Assembly (NCBI RefSeq): GCF_002705925.1
Contig: NZ_NKRE01000001.1
Coordinates: 5,421,781-5,478,633 of the forward strand
Origin: Mycobacterium ostraviense
Lineage (GTDB): Bacteria > Actinomycetota > Actinomycetes > Mycobacteriales > Mycobacteriaceae
Direction of reading: 5' to 3'
Length of the DNA stretch: 56,853 bases
The notes beneath the pieces were generated by a model, which was given only the letters and a program-made list of their open reading frames with translations, was not told the DNA's origin and searched no databases. Position 1 is the stretch's first letter. Every line of letters starts with the position of its first letter. Shown here piece after piece: positions 29,275 to 37,358 of this stretch. A program made the translations under genes and the position numbers.

Positions 29275-29919
29275 TCAGGCCATCACCAGCGAATAGCTGT
29301 TGGCGAGGTCGTCCTGCAGGACGCGGGCGGCCCGGGTGGTGGTGTCGATGCGCAGGTCGTCGGTGAGCCTGCGCGCCTGATAGGTCCACCCGCTGGGCAG
29401 GTTCAGCCGGTCCGCCAGCTTGGCCAGGTCGGCTCGGGACAGGTTGGGGTCGACCACCTGGCTCCAGGTCTGCATGACCCAGCGCTGCCCTGCGGGGTCG
29501 TGCAGTTCGTAGATCTCTTCGCCGGCGTTGAAGATGAAGACGGTGTTCCGGCTGACCTGGTTGACGGTGTAAGGCGCGGGGTTCATCGACGACAACAAGA
29601 CCGTGGCCTGCCGGAGCATGTCGATCCCGCCGAAGCTCTTGACCACCGGCGGACCCTGAGACGCCTTTTCGATGGCGTTCATCAGCCAGTAGCGTGGACC
29701 GTTGAGCAGAGCGGCCGCGGCACCATGTTCGGTAGCGATCGCTTTCGGGTCCAGTGCCGACCACAGCTCGGCGGGACAGTCGTTGAGCGGGAAGCTGTTG
29801 TAGACGGTCGCCTGCGGACCTGCCTCGCCGGGGGTGACCAGAAGTACTTCGCCATAACGCTTCCCGGACAAGTCGGCTGGCGGTTCCAATACGACTGCTC
29901 CGTCTTCGGTGGTGGACAT
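29275..29919 (-). CDS. Conserved hypothetical protein, Rv2114-like
   Basis: 214 residues from the ATG at 29919. No membrane segment, signal peptide or motif that I recognise. The sequence looks like a soluble alpha/beta protein (GEVLLVTPGE, NTVFIFNAGEEIYEL, RWVMQTWSQVVDP). It lies nine bases after the membrane-protein gene Rv2113-like on the same strand. A TAnnnT hexamer (TAATTT, minus strand 29931-29926) 6 bases before the ATG could give a separate leaderless transcript. It converges on mpa. Confidence 0.8.
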   Translation of the reverse strand: MSTTEDGAVVLEPPADLSGKRYGEVLLVTPGEAGPQATVYNSFPLNDCPAELWSALDPKAIATEHGAAAALLNGPRYWLMNAIEKASQGPPVVKSFGGIDMLRQATVLLSSMNPAPYTVNQVSRNTVFIFNAGEEIYELHDPAGQRWVMQTWSQVVDPNLSRADLAKLADRLNLPSGWTYQARRLTDDLRIDTTTRAARVLQDDLANSYSLVMA

Positions 29920-29928
29920 CAGGCGAAA

Positions 29929-31116
29929 TTAATCACTGGGGTCGGCGGCGTCAACACGGGACTTGCCGGCGATGCTGGCGCGATAACGGTTGCGGGCGAT
30001 CAAGGTGGCATGGAGATCGCAGATCAGGGGGTCGACGAACATGGTGCGGTATTCGGCGTCATCGACTGCGCGGGCGCTGATGTACATGAAGGTCAACGCG
30101 CCCAGGAAGAGGCACAGGTGGATCAGCGAATCCGGCACCGGAAACGTCAAACCTGACACGGACGAGCTGCTGGGCGCGCCTCGGGTCCATTCATCGAGCA
30201 ACGCCGAACTCAGCACGATCAGCCCGAGTATCACGTAGATCACCGCGGTGAGCAGTGCCACCACCATGATCTGCACCAGTTGTGAGACGGCCAGCACGAA
30301 GACCATGTTGATGCGTTCTGTCCTGGTCAGCGGCGGGCTGCGGACAGCATCCGGCATCGTCGCAAACGGTGTGTCGGCCAGCCGTTCGCAGTCTCTGGGC
30401 AGCGCTGCGGGTGACTGCAGCATGGGCCGGACGCGCTCCTTGGTAGCCGAGACGACGAATGCGGCCGCGATGCTGAGCAGAAAACCGATGGCGAGTCCCA
30501 GTCGGCCCGCACCGATCGTGGCGGCCATCAGCCAAATGTTGCCGTTGAAGAATACCAATGTGGTCAGTAGTACGACCGGCAACGCCCGGACCGCCAAAGC
30601 GCCCATCATGGCGAGTTGCGAGACGGTGATGCGCAGCGCCCAGCCGACTACCGATCCGACACCAGTGGCGGTCAGCAGCAGCACGACTGCCGTGAAGATC
30701 GCTGCGTCCGGCAGACCGGACGGGTCTGTTTCGATGACGATCACGACGCTCGCGATGCTGAGCGCTACGGTCGCCGCGATCGCACGTTTACGGCTGTCCG
30801 ACATCCGAGACACTAGCCAGCCAACCGTGACAATCGGAACAGGTGCCAGCGCGACGAGCGTCAGAACGACCCAATCTCGCGGGGTGGGGTTCTCGCCGAT
30901 GTTGACATCTTCGCCGTTGGTGATCAGGAACAACGGGAAAGTCCAGCAGTGAAGCGCCGCATATGCCGCCAGGGCGGGCGCCGACCTGGACCACAGCCGT
31001 CGCCAACGGGACCGCCTCGTTAGCACAGCCGGCAGGCCGCGCTGCAAGAACCAGCTTTCAGCCGCGACAGTCGCCGGCGCCAGGCGTGCCGGCATGCGGC
31101 GCGGGGAGAGTTTCAT
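29929..31116 (-). CDS. Multi-pass membrane protein, Rv2113-like
   Basis: 395 residues (397 in M. tuberculosis). A basic N-terminus of about 45 residues precedes roughly eight hydrophobic helices, for example FPLFLI, LVALAPVPIVTVGWLV, AIFTAVVLLLTATGVGSVVG, LPVVLLTTLVFF and ALLTAVIYVILGLIVLSSALL. The loop at about 225-270 is cytoplasmic-looking and charged. I do not recognise a transporter or enzyme family. It is probably in the plasma membrane and co-transcribed with the Rv2114-like gene. Confidence 0.82.
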   Translation of the reverse strand: MKLSPRRMPARLAPATVAAESWFLQRGLPAVLTRRSRWRRLWSRSAPALAAYAALHCWTFPLFLITNGEDVNIGENPTPRDWVVLTLVALAPVPIVTVGWLVSRMSDSRKRAIAATVALSIASVVIVIETDPSGLPDAAIFTAVVLLLTATGVGSVVGWALRITVSQLAMMGALAVRALPVVLLTTLVFFNGNIWLMAATIGAGRLGLAIGFLLSIAAAFVVSATKERVRPMLQSPAALPRDCERLADTPFATMPDAVRSPPLTRTERINMVFVLAVSQLVQIMVVALLTAVIYVILGLIVLSSALLDEWTRGAPSSSSVSGLTFPVPDSLIHLCLFLGALTFMYISARAVDDAEYRTMFVDPLICDLHATLIARNRYRASIAGKSRVDAADPSD

Positions 31117-31193
31117 GCCGGCTCACCCTAGTCCCCAAATAAGCGAGCCGGACCCGTCATGCCGGGCGTAGTGGTGATGCATCGACCGACGGC

Positions 31194-32638
31194 CTAATTG
31201 AGCTGGCTGCGGATCAGTCTCTCGGTCTCGTTGCCGTCGATGACGCCGTCGCGCCGCTTGTGCATGTAGTCAAAGACCGTCGATTCGGCGACCTCGACGG
31301 TCTGGCCCGCATGCAGGCCCAGGCTGCTGGCCGGCTCGTTGACGAGGAACCCGGTGATCGCGTCATCGGTCCAGCTCGCGACCTCCACCCACATCCACTC
31401 CCGGATGCCACCCGCACCTTCGAACGGGGCTTTCAGTTGCAGGAATTCACCGGGCACCAGCCCGTCGTTGAACAGGGCGCGCAGCGCCGGCAGCTTGCTT
31501 CTGGCCTGTTCGCTGGCGGCGTTGAGCGCATCGTCATGCGTTGTCGGGACGACCGGTGACCCGGAGCCGAATACCGCGGCCAACACGGTGCGCCGCCGAG
31601 CGTGAACATCCTCGCCGGTCCCGCGATCAAAGGTGAGTTCGAGGATCCGGTTGTCGGGATCACCGGCTTCGGGCGTCCCCACTTTCAGCGTGAGCGGCGC
31701 CGTCTCGGTGCCAGCGGAACAATGCGCCGGACGTCGAGATCGAACTCTCCGCGACGTTCGACGACGGATCCGTCGGTGATCGCCTGACAGAACGCACTGA
31801 CCAGATCCCCGACCTGATGGCTGACCGACCGCGGCAGCTGGTTCACCACGACGTCGGGCAGCCCGAACTTCGCCATGCCAAGCGTGACCAGCCGCATATG
31901 GCCGTCGGTCTGGTAGACGTGAATGACCGTGTGGTCGCTGATATCCGGCGTCGGACCGGTCCATCGGTCGATGCGCATTTCGATCCATGCGGCCGGGGTG
32001 AAGACTTCCCGCGTCTCGTTGTCCCAAATAAGGCCGCCGGTGCCGGAGGCCAGTTCACTGGTTAACCGCAGCGCCGTACGCAGGCGGCCCAGAGCTTGGC
32101 CCTTCGGGTAGACGAAGTTGAGGACCAGCGCGGCCTCGGCGGCTTGCAGCGCCGCCGTCTGCTGCGGGCTCACTCCGCGACCGAACAGTTGGACAAAATC
32201 GGCGCTCGGGGGAGGACAGTCGTGGTGCGGATCGACGGTGATCCAGGCGTTCACCGTGGACTCTGTTTCGTCTCCGCTGAGATAATCGGCGTGCCGAAAC
32301 TCCCTGAATTCGCTGGCCAGCAGCGCATCCAAGGTGGCGAACGGGTCCGCCGACGGCATGGGTAGGTAGTAGATCGCGAACGCATAGCTGATCTGTTCGG
32401 CTTGCAGCGGTCCTGCGGGAATCAAGTCAGCGCCGGACCGCGCGTGCCGAAACGGGTCGGGGTTCACCGCCGGTCCGCGCAGGTCTTGTGGCGATGGCGG
32501 CTCAGTGCCGCGGGAATCAGCAAAGGCCACAGCCTTTTTGGCGTCAACGCGATCCTCCGAGTTCCGGGGCAAATGGTCGGGGCGAGTCGGGGGCGACCGT
32601 ACCAATCGGCAACTGAATGTGCCAGTCGATCGATCCAA
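31194..32638 (-). pseudogene. DUF2314-containing protein, disrupted by a one-base frameshift
   Basis: The upstream part (about 32638 down to 31712) reads LQAEQISYAFAIYYLPMPS through FDLDVRRIVPLA and then runs into a false end. The downstream part continues in the next frame as GTETAPLTLKVG through EWMWVEVASWTDDAITGFLVNEP to LIRSQLN, a DUF2314 domain. Adding one C to the CC at 31711-31712 joins both into one protein of up to about 480 residues. The true start is unclear, since 32638 is only the first TTG in frame. This is either a recent pseudogene or an assembly error in a C run. I do not recall this gene beside dop in H37Rv. Confidence 0.7.
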
Positions 32639-32652
32639 AGCGCTCGCGATCC

Positions 32653-32889
32653 GGGCCCGGCCCGATTGCCCGCCTCCTCAACGGCCCGCTACGCGGGCCG
32701 CATCGTCGCCGGGCCCGGCCCGATTGCCCGCCTCCTCAACGGCCCGCTACGCGGGCCGCATCGTCGCCGGGCCCGGCCCGATTGCCCGCCTCCTCAACGG
32801 CCCGCTACGCGGGCCGCATCGTCGCCGGGCCCGGCCCGATTGCCCGCCTCCTCAACGGCCCGCTACGCGGGCCGCATCGTCGCCGGGCC
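32653..32889 (+). repeat. 58-bp minisatellite, about four copies, upstream of dop
   Basis: Units begin at 32668, 32726, 32784 and 32842, with an exact period of 58 bases; a partial unit precedes them and the last is cut at 32889. The copies appear identical. Each unit holds the perfect hairpin CGGCCCGC-tac-GCGGGCCG and the core GCGGGCCGCATCGTCGCCGG shared with the array before mshC. Copy number is likely to vary between strains, as at mycobacterial VNTR loci. The array ends 13 bases before the dop ATG. Confidence 0.92.
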
Positions 32890-32895
32890 TAGGCT
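32890..32895 (+). promoter_or_regulatory. Putative -10 element for dop
   Basis: TAGGCT fits TAnnnT, directly abuts the 58-bp array and lies 7 bases before the ATG at 32903. dop would then be leaderless, with its -35 region supplied by the minisatellite. Confidence 0.4.
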
Positions 32896-32902
32896 CTAAT
32901 GC

Positions 32903-34399
32903 ATGCAACGGATTATCGGTACGGAGGTCGAGTACGGCATCTCATCGCCGTCGGACCCGACCGCCAACCCGATCCTCACCTCGACGCAGGCGGTGCTGGC
33001 CTATGCCGCTGCCGCGGGTATTCAGCGCGCCAAACGCACCCGCTGGGACTACGAGGTGGAATCGCCGCTGCGGGACGCCCGAGGCTTCGACCTGAGCCGC
33101 TCGGCCGGGCCGCCGCCTGTGGTGGACGCGGACGAGGTGGGGGCGGCCAACATGATCTTGACCAACGGGGCGCGGCTCTACGTCGACCACGCGCACCCCG
33201 AATACTCCGCGCCCGAGTGCACCGACCCGCTCGACGCGGTGATCTGGGACAAAGCCGGTGAACGGGTGATGGAGGCGGCCGCGCGGCACGTCGCGAGCGT
33301 CCCCGGCGCCGCGAAACTGCAGCTCTACAAGAACAACGTTGACGGCAAAGGCGCATCCTACGGGGCGCACGAGAACTATCTGATGTCTCGCCAGACGCCG
33401 TTCTCGGCCATTATCGCCGGGCTCACCCCGTTTCTGGTGTCGCGCCAGGTGGTAACCGGCTCCGGCCGGGTCGGTATCGGGCCCTCCGGCGACGAGCCGG
33501 GGTTCCAGCTGTCACAACGCGCCGACTACATCGAGGTCGAGGTCGGCCTGGAGACGACGCTGAAACGCGGCATCATCAATACCCGCGACGAACCGCACGC
33601 CGACGCCGACCGGTACCGGCGGCTGCACGTCATCATCGGCGACGCCAATCTTGCCGAAACGTCGACCTACCTCAAGCTCGGTACCACGGCGCTGGTGCTC
33701 GACCTGATCGAAGAGGGAATCGATCTGGCTGATCTAGCGCTGGCCCGGCCGGTGCACGCGGTCCATGCGATCAGCCGTGATCCCGCCCTGCGGGCCACGG
33801 TGGCCCTGGTAGACGGCCGCGAAATGACCGGTCTGGCGCTGCAACGGGCGTATCTGGACCGGGTGGCCAAGGTGGTCGACAGCCGGGATCCGGACCCGCG
33901 GGCGTCCGACATCGTGGAAACCTGGACGCACGTGCTCGACCTGCTCGAGCGCGACCCGATGGAATGCGCCGAGTTGCTGGACTGGCCGGCCAAGCTGCGG
34001 CTGCTCGACGGTTTCCGGCACCGGGAGAATCTGAGCTGGTCGGCGCCCCGATTGCATCTGGTTGACCTGCAGTATTCCGATGTCCGCCTGGACAAGGGCC
34101 TGTACAACCGCTTGGTGGCCCGCGGATCGATGAAACGGCTGGTCAGCGAACACCAGGTGCTCGAGGCGGTGGACAACCCGCCCACCGACACCCGGGCGTA
34201 CTTCCGCGGCGAATGTTTGCGTAGGTTCGGCGCCGATATCGCCGCCGCCAGCTGGGACTCAGTCATTTTCGACCTGGGCGGTGACTCGCTGGTGCGGATA
34301 CCCACGCTCGAGCCGCTGCGGGGCAGCAAAGCCCACGTCGGCGCGCTGCTGGAGTCCGTGGACAGCGCCGCCGAACTGGTGGAACAACTCACCAGCTGA
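32903..34399 (+). CDS. dop: Deamidase/depupylase of Pup
   Basis: 498 residues. Dop deamidates the C-terminal Gln of Pup to Glu, which makes it ligatable, and also removes Pup from substrates. It belongs to the glutamine-synthetase-like Pup ligase superfamily and is clearly related to PafA in this window: IIGTEVEYGIS at the N-terminus, NGARLYVDHAHPEYSAPEC, LYKNNVDGKGASYGAHENYL, and INTRDEPHADADRYRRLHVIIGDAN. The insert at about residues 40-80, absent from PafA, is the Dop loop. It heads the dop-pup-prcB-prcA cluster. Confidence 0.97.
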   Translation: MQRIIGTEVEYGISSPSDPTANPILTSTQAVLAYAAAAGIQRAKRTRWDYEVESPLRDARGFDLSRSAGPPPVVDADEVGAANMILTNGARLYVDHAHPEYSAPECTDPLDAVIWDKAGERVMEAAARHVASVPGAAKLQLYKNNVDGKGASYGAHENYLMSRQTPFSAIIAGLTPFLVSRQVVTGSGRVGIGPSGDEPGFQLSQRADYIEVEVGLETTLKRGIINTRDEPHADADRYRRLHVIIGDANLAETSTYLKLGTTALVLDLIEEGIDLADLALARPVHAVHAISRDPALRATVALVDGREMTGLALQRAYLDRVAKVVDSRDPDPRASDIVETWTHVLDLLERDPMECAELLDWPAKLRLLDGFRHRENLSWSAPRLHLVDLQYSDVRLDKGLYNRLVARGSMKRLVSEHQVLEAVDNPPTDTRAYFRGECLRRFGADIAAASWDSVIFDLGGDSLVRIPTLEPLRGSKAHVGALLESVDSAAELVEQLTS

Positions 34400-34451
34400 G
34401 ATCCGTTAGCACGGCAGGGAGCGTAAGCCCGGAAACGTCGGCGCTGACCGG

Positions 34452-34510
34452 TACTGTTAGGGAAAGACCAGCGGGCGTGCGGTACGGCGCCCGCGGCCTG
34501 TAAGCAGGCC
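34452..34510 (+). promoter_or_regulatory. Possible pup promoter and structured leader
   Basis: TACTGT at 34452-34457 fits a -10 element. The following leader can form two hairpins: GCGGGCG (34471) with CGCCCGC (34488), and GGCCTG (34495) with CAGGCC (34505). A ribosome-binding run CAGGAGGCGG then precedes pup. This 133-base gap may allow pup-prcBA to be expressed apart from dop. Confidence 0.35.
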
Positions 34511-34532
34511 ATGACGAGAGCAGGAGGCGGCG

Positions 34533-34727
34533 ATGGCTCAGGAGCAGACCAAACGTGGCGGTGGCGGCGGAGACGACGACGACTTCGCCGGCAGCACTGC
34601 CGCGGGCCAGGAGCGTCGCGAAAAACTGGCCGAGGAGACCGACGATCTGCTCGATGAGATTGACGACGTGCTCGAGGAGAACGCCGAAGACTTCGTCCGC
34701 GCATACGTCCAAAAGGGCGGACAGTGA
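34533..34727 (+). CDS. pup: Prokaryotic ubiquitin-like protein Pup
   Basis: 64 residues, the standard length. Intrinsically disordered modifier joined to substrate lysines through its C-terminus. The Gly- and Asp-rich N-terminus is followed by the Mpa-binding helix (about 21-58, EERREKL-like acidic coil). It ends Gly-Gly-Gln, the form that Dop must deamidate before PafA can ligate it. CAGGAGG lies 7-8 bases before the ATG at 34533. The stop overlaps the prcB GTG by four bases. Confidence 0.98.
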   Translation: MAQEQTKRGGGGGDDDDFAGSTAAGQERREKLAEETDDLLDEIDDVLEENAEDFVRAYVQKGGQ

Positions 34728-35599
34728 CCTGGCCGTTGCCTGATCGCTTGTCCCCAAAATCGGCACTTTCCGGATCCGCTGTAGACCTCTCCTCCTTCGC
34801 TGACTTCCTGCGCCGCCAGGCGCCGGAATTGTTGCCGTACAGCGTCAGCGGCGGTGCGCACTCTGGCACCGTCGGCGGGCAGTTGCCGCACGGCACCACC
34901 ATCGTCGCGTTGAAGTACCCCGGCGGCGTCATCATCGCCGGAGACCGGCGCTCGACCCAGGGCAACATGATCGCCGGGCGCGACGTGAAAAAGGTGTACA
35001 TCACCGACGACTACACCGCCACCGGCATCGCCGGCACCGCAGCGGTCGCCGTCGAATTCGCCCGCCTGTACGCCGTCGAACTCGAGCACTACGAGAAGCT
35101 CGAAGGGGTGCCGCTGACGTTCGCCGGCAAGGTCAACCGGCTCGCGATCATGGTCCGCGGCAACCTCGCGGCAGCGATGCAGGGACTGGTGGCGCTGCCG
35201 TTGCTGGCGGGTTACGACATTCATGCCTCCGATCCGCAGACCGCGGGGCGCATCGTCTCGTTCGACGCCGCCGGCGGCTGGAACATCGAGGAAGAGGGCT
35301 ACCAATCGGTGGGCTCGGGATCGATCTTCGCCAAATCGTCGATGAAGAAGCTGTACTCGCAAGTCACCGATGCCGATTCCGCGCTGCGGGTGGCTGTGGA
35401 GGCGCTCTACGACGCCGCCGACGACGACTCGGCCACCGGCGGCCCGGACCTGGTTCGCGGAATTTATCCCACGGCCGTCACCATCGGCGCCGACGGGGCC
35501 GTCGACGTCCCGGAGAGCCGCATCGCCGAGCTGGCCCGCGAAGTCATCGGAAGTCGTTCGCGCGCTGACACTTTCGGGCCAGACGGCGGTGAGAAGTGA
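34724..35599 (+). CDS. prcB: 20S proteasome beta subunit
   Basis: 291 residues, equal to M. tuberculosis. It carries a 57-residue propeptide that is removed to expose Thr58 (in PHGTTIVAL), the catalytic nucleophile. The conserved lysine region follows in GVIIAGDRRST. The GTG at 34724 overlaps the pup stop and the gene ends overlapping prcA, so pup, beta and alpha subunits are made in coupled fashion. Confidence 0.98.
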   Translation: MTWPLPDRLSPKSALSGSAVDLSSFADFLRRQAPELLPYSVSGGAHSGTVGGQLPHGTTIVALKYPGGVIIAGDRRSTQGNMIAGRDVKKVYITDDYTATGIAGTAAVAVEFARLYAVELEHYEKLEGVPLTFAGKVNRLAIMVRGNLAAAMQGLVALPLLAGYDIHASDPQTAGRIVSFDAAGGWNIEEEGYQSVGSGSIFAKSSMKKLYSQVTDADSALRVAVEALYDAADDDSATGGPDLVRGIYPTAVTIGADGAVDVPESRIAELAREVIGSRSRADTFGPDGGEK

Positions 35600-36390
35600 G
35601 CTTTCCGTATTTCATATCGCCTGAGCAGGCGATGCGCGAGCGCAGCGAGCTCGCGCGTAAGGGAATCGCGCGCGGCAAGAGTGTGGTGGCGCTGGCCTAC
35701 GCCGGTGGTGTGGTGTTCGTCGCGGAGAACCCGTCGCGGTCACTGCAGAAAATCAGCGAACTCTACGACCGGGTGGGCTTTGCCGCCGCAGGCAAGTTCA
35801 ACGAATTCGACAATCTGCGCCGCAGCGGCATCACGTTCGCCGACACCCGCGGCTACGCCTACGACCGCCGCGACGTCACCGGCCGCCAGCTGGCCAATGC
35901 CTACGCGCAGACGCTGGGCACCATCTTCACCGAGCAGGCCAAACCCTACGAAGTCGAGCTGTGCGTGGCCGAGGTTGCCCATTACGGCGAAACCAAGCCG
36001 CCCGAGCTGTACCGGATCACCTACGACGGATCGATCGCCGACGAGCCGCATTTCGTGGTGATGGGCGGCACCACCGAGCCGATCGCCAACGCGCTCAAGG
36101 AGTCCTACGCCGAAAACGCCGATCTGCCCGATGCGCTGCGGATTGCGGTGGAGGCCCTGCGGGCGAGCAGTGCTGACACCTCGGGAAACGGTCCGCCCGC
36201 CCTCGGTGTGGCCAACCTGGAGGTGGCCATCCTCGACGCCAACCGGCCGCGTCGGGCTTTTCGCCGGATCACCGGCGCCCAGCTGGAAACGCTGCTGCAG
36301 AAATCGGATGCCAAGGCCTCCAAGGTCGCTAAGGCATCCAAGGCCGCCAAGGATTCCAAGGACTCCACGGACGCGAAATCGTCGGACTAG
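35596..36390 (+). CDS. prcA: 20S proteasome alpha subunit with Lys-rich tail
   Basis: 264 residues. It forms the outer rings of the 20S core; the N-terminal MSFPYFISPEQAMRERSEL gates the pore and the pocket between subunits receives the Mpa tail. The core to about residue 230 closely follows M. tuberculosis PrcA (248 residues as I recall). The last about 30 residues differ: repeated Lys-Ala-Ser-Lys and Lys-Asp-Ser-Lys blocks replace a short acidic tail. The encoding DNA is a run of imperfect AAGGCxTCCAAG repeats (about 36310-36380), so the tail probably grew by slippage. The GTG at 35596 overlaps the prcB stop. Confidence 0.97.
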   Translation: MSFPYFISPEQAMRERSELARKGIARGKSVVALAYAGGVVFVAENPSRSLQKISELYDRVGFAAAGKFNEFDNLRRSGITFADTRGYAYDRRDVTGRQLANAYAQTLGTIFTEQAKPYEVELCVAEVAHYGETKPPELYRITYDGSIADEPHFVVMGGTTEPIANALKESYAENADLPDALRIAVEALRASSADTSGNGPPALGVANLEVAILDANRPRRAFRRITGAQLETLLQKSDAKASKVAKASKAAKDSKDSTDAKSSD

Positions 36391-36585
36391 GCGCGGACTA
36401 GGCCAGCAACTTGGCCAGTTCGGCTTTGCTGGCGCCCAGCTCCCGGCGCGGGTAGGCACCTTCAGCAACCCGGCTAGCCCACGGCTGACACGAAAATAGA
36501 GGTGACCACAAGCCGGTAAGCGTAGGTTGGGGTGACCCGCCGGCGGTGGGCGGTGGGGTTCGTGAGCCGGTGCGTGTGGTTATTC

Positions 36586-36963
36586 AACCGGGGATTGGCT
36601 GATGCCGGCCTTGGGGAGATGTTTCGCCAACTCGACTACAAAACACGCTGGTATGGATCGCATCTGGTCAAAGCCGACAGATGGTTGCCCAGCTCAAAAA
36701 TGTGTTCCGGCTGTGGTGTGGTGAAAACCAAACTGCACCTGGCCGAACGGGGGTATCACTGCGAGCACTGCGGCCTTGTGATCGACCGAGACCGTAACGC
36801 CGCTATCAATTTGGCGCGTCATGCGCTCAAGGCTACGGCGCCGAGTACCGGCGTCGTTACCGGTGGAGCCGACCGTAAGACCCAGCCTTCGGGCACGGCG
36901 GGTGGCAATGAAACCGGAACCGTTTCTGAACGGAGTGCCCGCCCGAAAGGACGGGCTGCCTGA
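36586..36963 (+). pseudogene. 3' fragment of a TnpB (IS200/IS605- or IS607-type) gene
   Basis: Only the C-terminal part of TnpB survives. FRQLDYKTRWYGSHL and ADRWLPSS precede the zinc ribbon CSGCG-x-CEHCG and then the RuvC Asp motif DRDRNAAINLARHA. The N-terminal domains and the first RuvC acidic residues are missing, so it cannot be an active nuclease. The frame can be opened further upstream to 36532, but that part looks unlike TnpB. It lies between prcA and pafA, where H37Rv carries many inserted genes including IS6110. Confidence 0.8.
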
Positions 36964-36994
36964 AATGCCAGTCATACAAACACTCACATTTCAG
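36960..36994 (+). repeat. Inverted repeat at the TnpB fragment's right edge
   Basis: CTGAAATG (36960-36967) and CATTTCAG (36987-36994) are perfect complements separated by 19 bases, directly after and overlapping the tnpB stop. Just upstream, GCCCGCCC-GAAA-GGACGGGC can form another hairpin. It could be the element's right-end structure, a guide-RNA scaffold relic or a terminator. Confidence 0.5.
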
Positions 36995-37028
36995 GTAACG
37001 GAGTTGGGTTGGTCAGAACGAACGAACG

Positions 37029-37202
37029 GAACGGCGGTGGCATGTTGCGCTTGGCGAAATGGGCGTCGTTGAGGGCGCGTTCGCTGGTGATGCGGTGGGC
37101 GGCCGCTCGGGCGGGTGAGCCCGAACACGGATAGGCCACGGTGTGCTCGAGGTCGCAAAATTCCGCGGGCTGGTCGCAACCGGGGAACCGGCAGGTCATG
37201 TC
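37029..37202 (-). pseudogene. Remnant of a 13E12-family HNH protein
   Basis: Minus-strand codons read DMTCRFPGCDQPAEFCDLEHT, the cysteine-rich start of the HNH region of 13E12/REP-family proteins. They jump after VAYP to ERALNDAHFAKRNMPPPF, the family's usual C-terminal end. The HNH core between them is deleted and everything upstream is lost or scrambled. H37Rv has a 13E12-type gene (Rv2100) between prcA and pafA, so this may be the decayed counterpart. Confidence 0.7.
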
Positions 37203-37345
37203 CCGGACGCCGCAGGTCGAACAGCCGTGCGACCCGACTCCCGGGCACCGACAACAAGACGGTCCGCTGGTCTGCCGGTCTGCCCGACGCCTGTAGTCGT
37301 CGCAGAATGGGCGCGGCTTGCTCACCGCCGCGTCAAGACAACCAG

Positions 37346-37351
37346 TACCCT
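37346..37351 (+). promoter_or_regulatory. Putative -10 element for pafA
   Basis: TACCCT fits TAnnnT and ends 7 bases before the pafA GTG at 37359, consistent with a leaderless transcript starting a separate unit from prcBA. Confidence 0.4.
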
Positions 37352-37358
37352 CGATTAC

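Noticed and set aside
32505..33095. Plus-strand frame through the minisatellite with a repeated peptide
   Set aside because: Created by the 58-bp repeat (not a multiple of three, so all frames repeat), running into dop out of frame.
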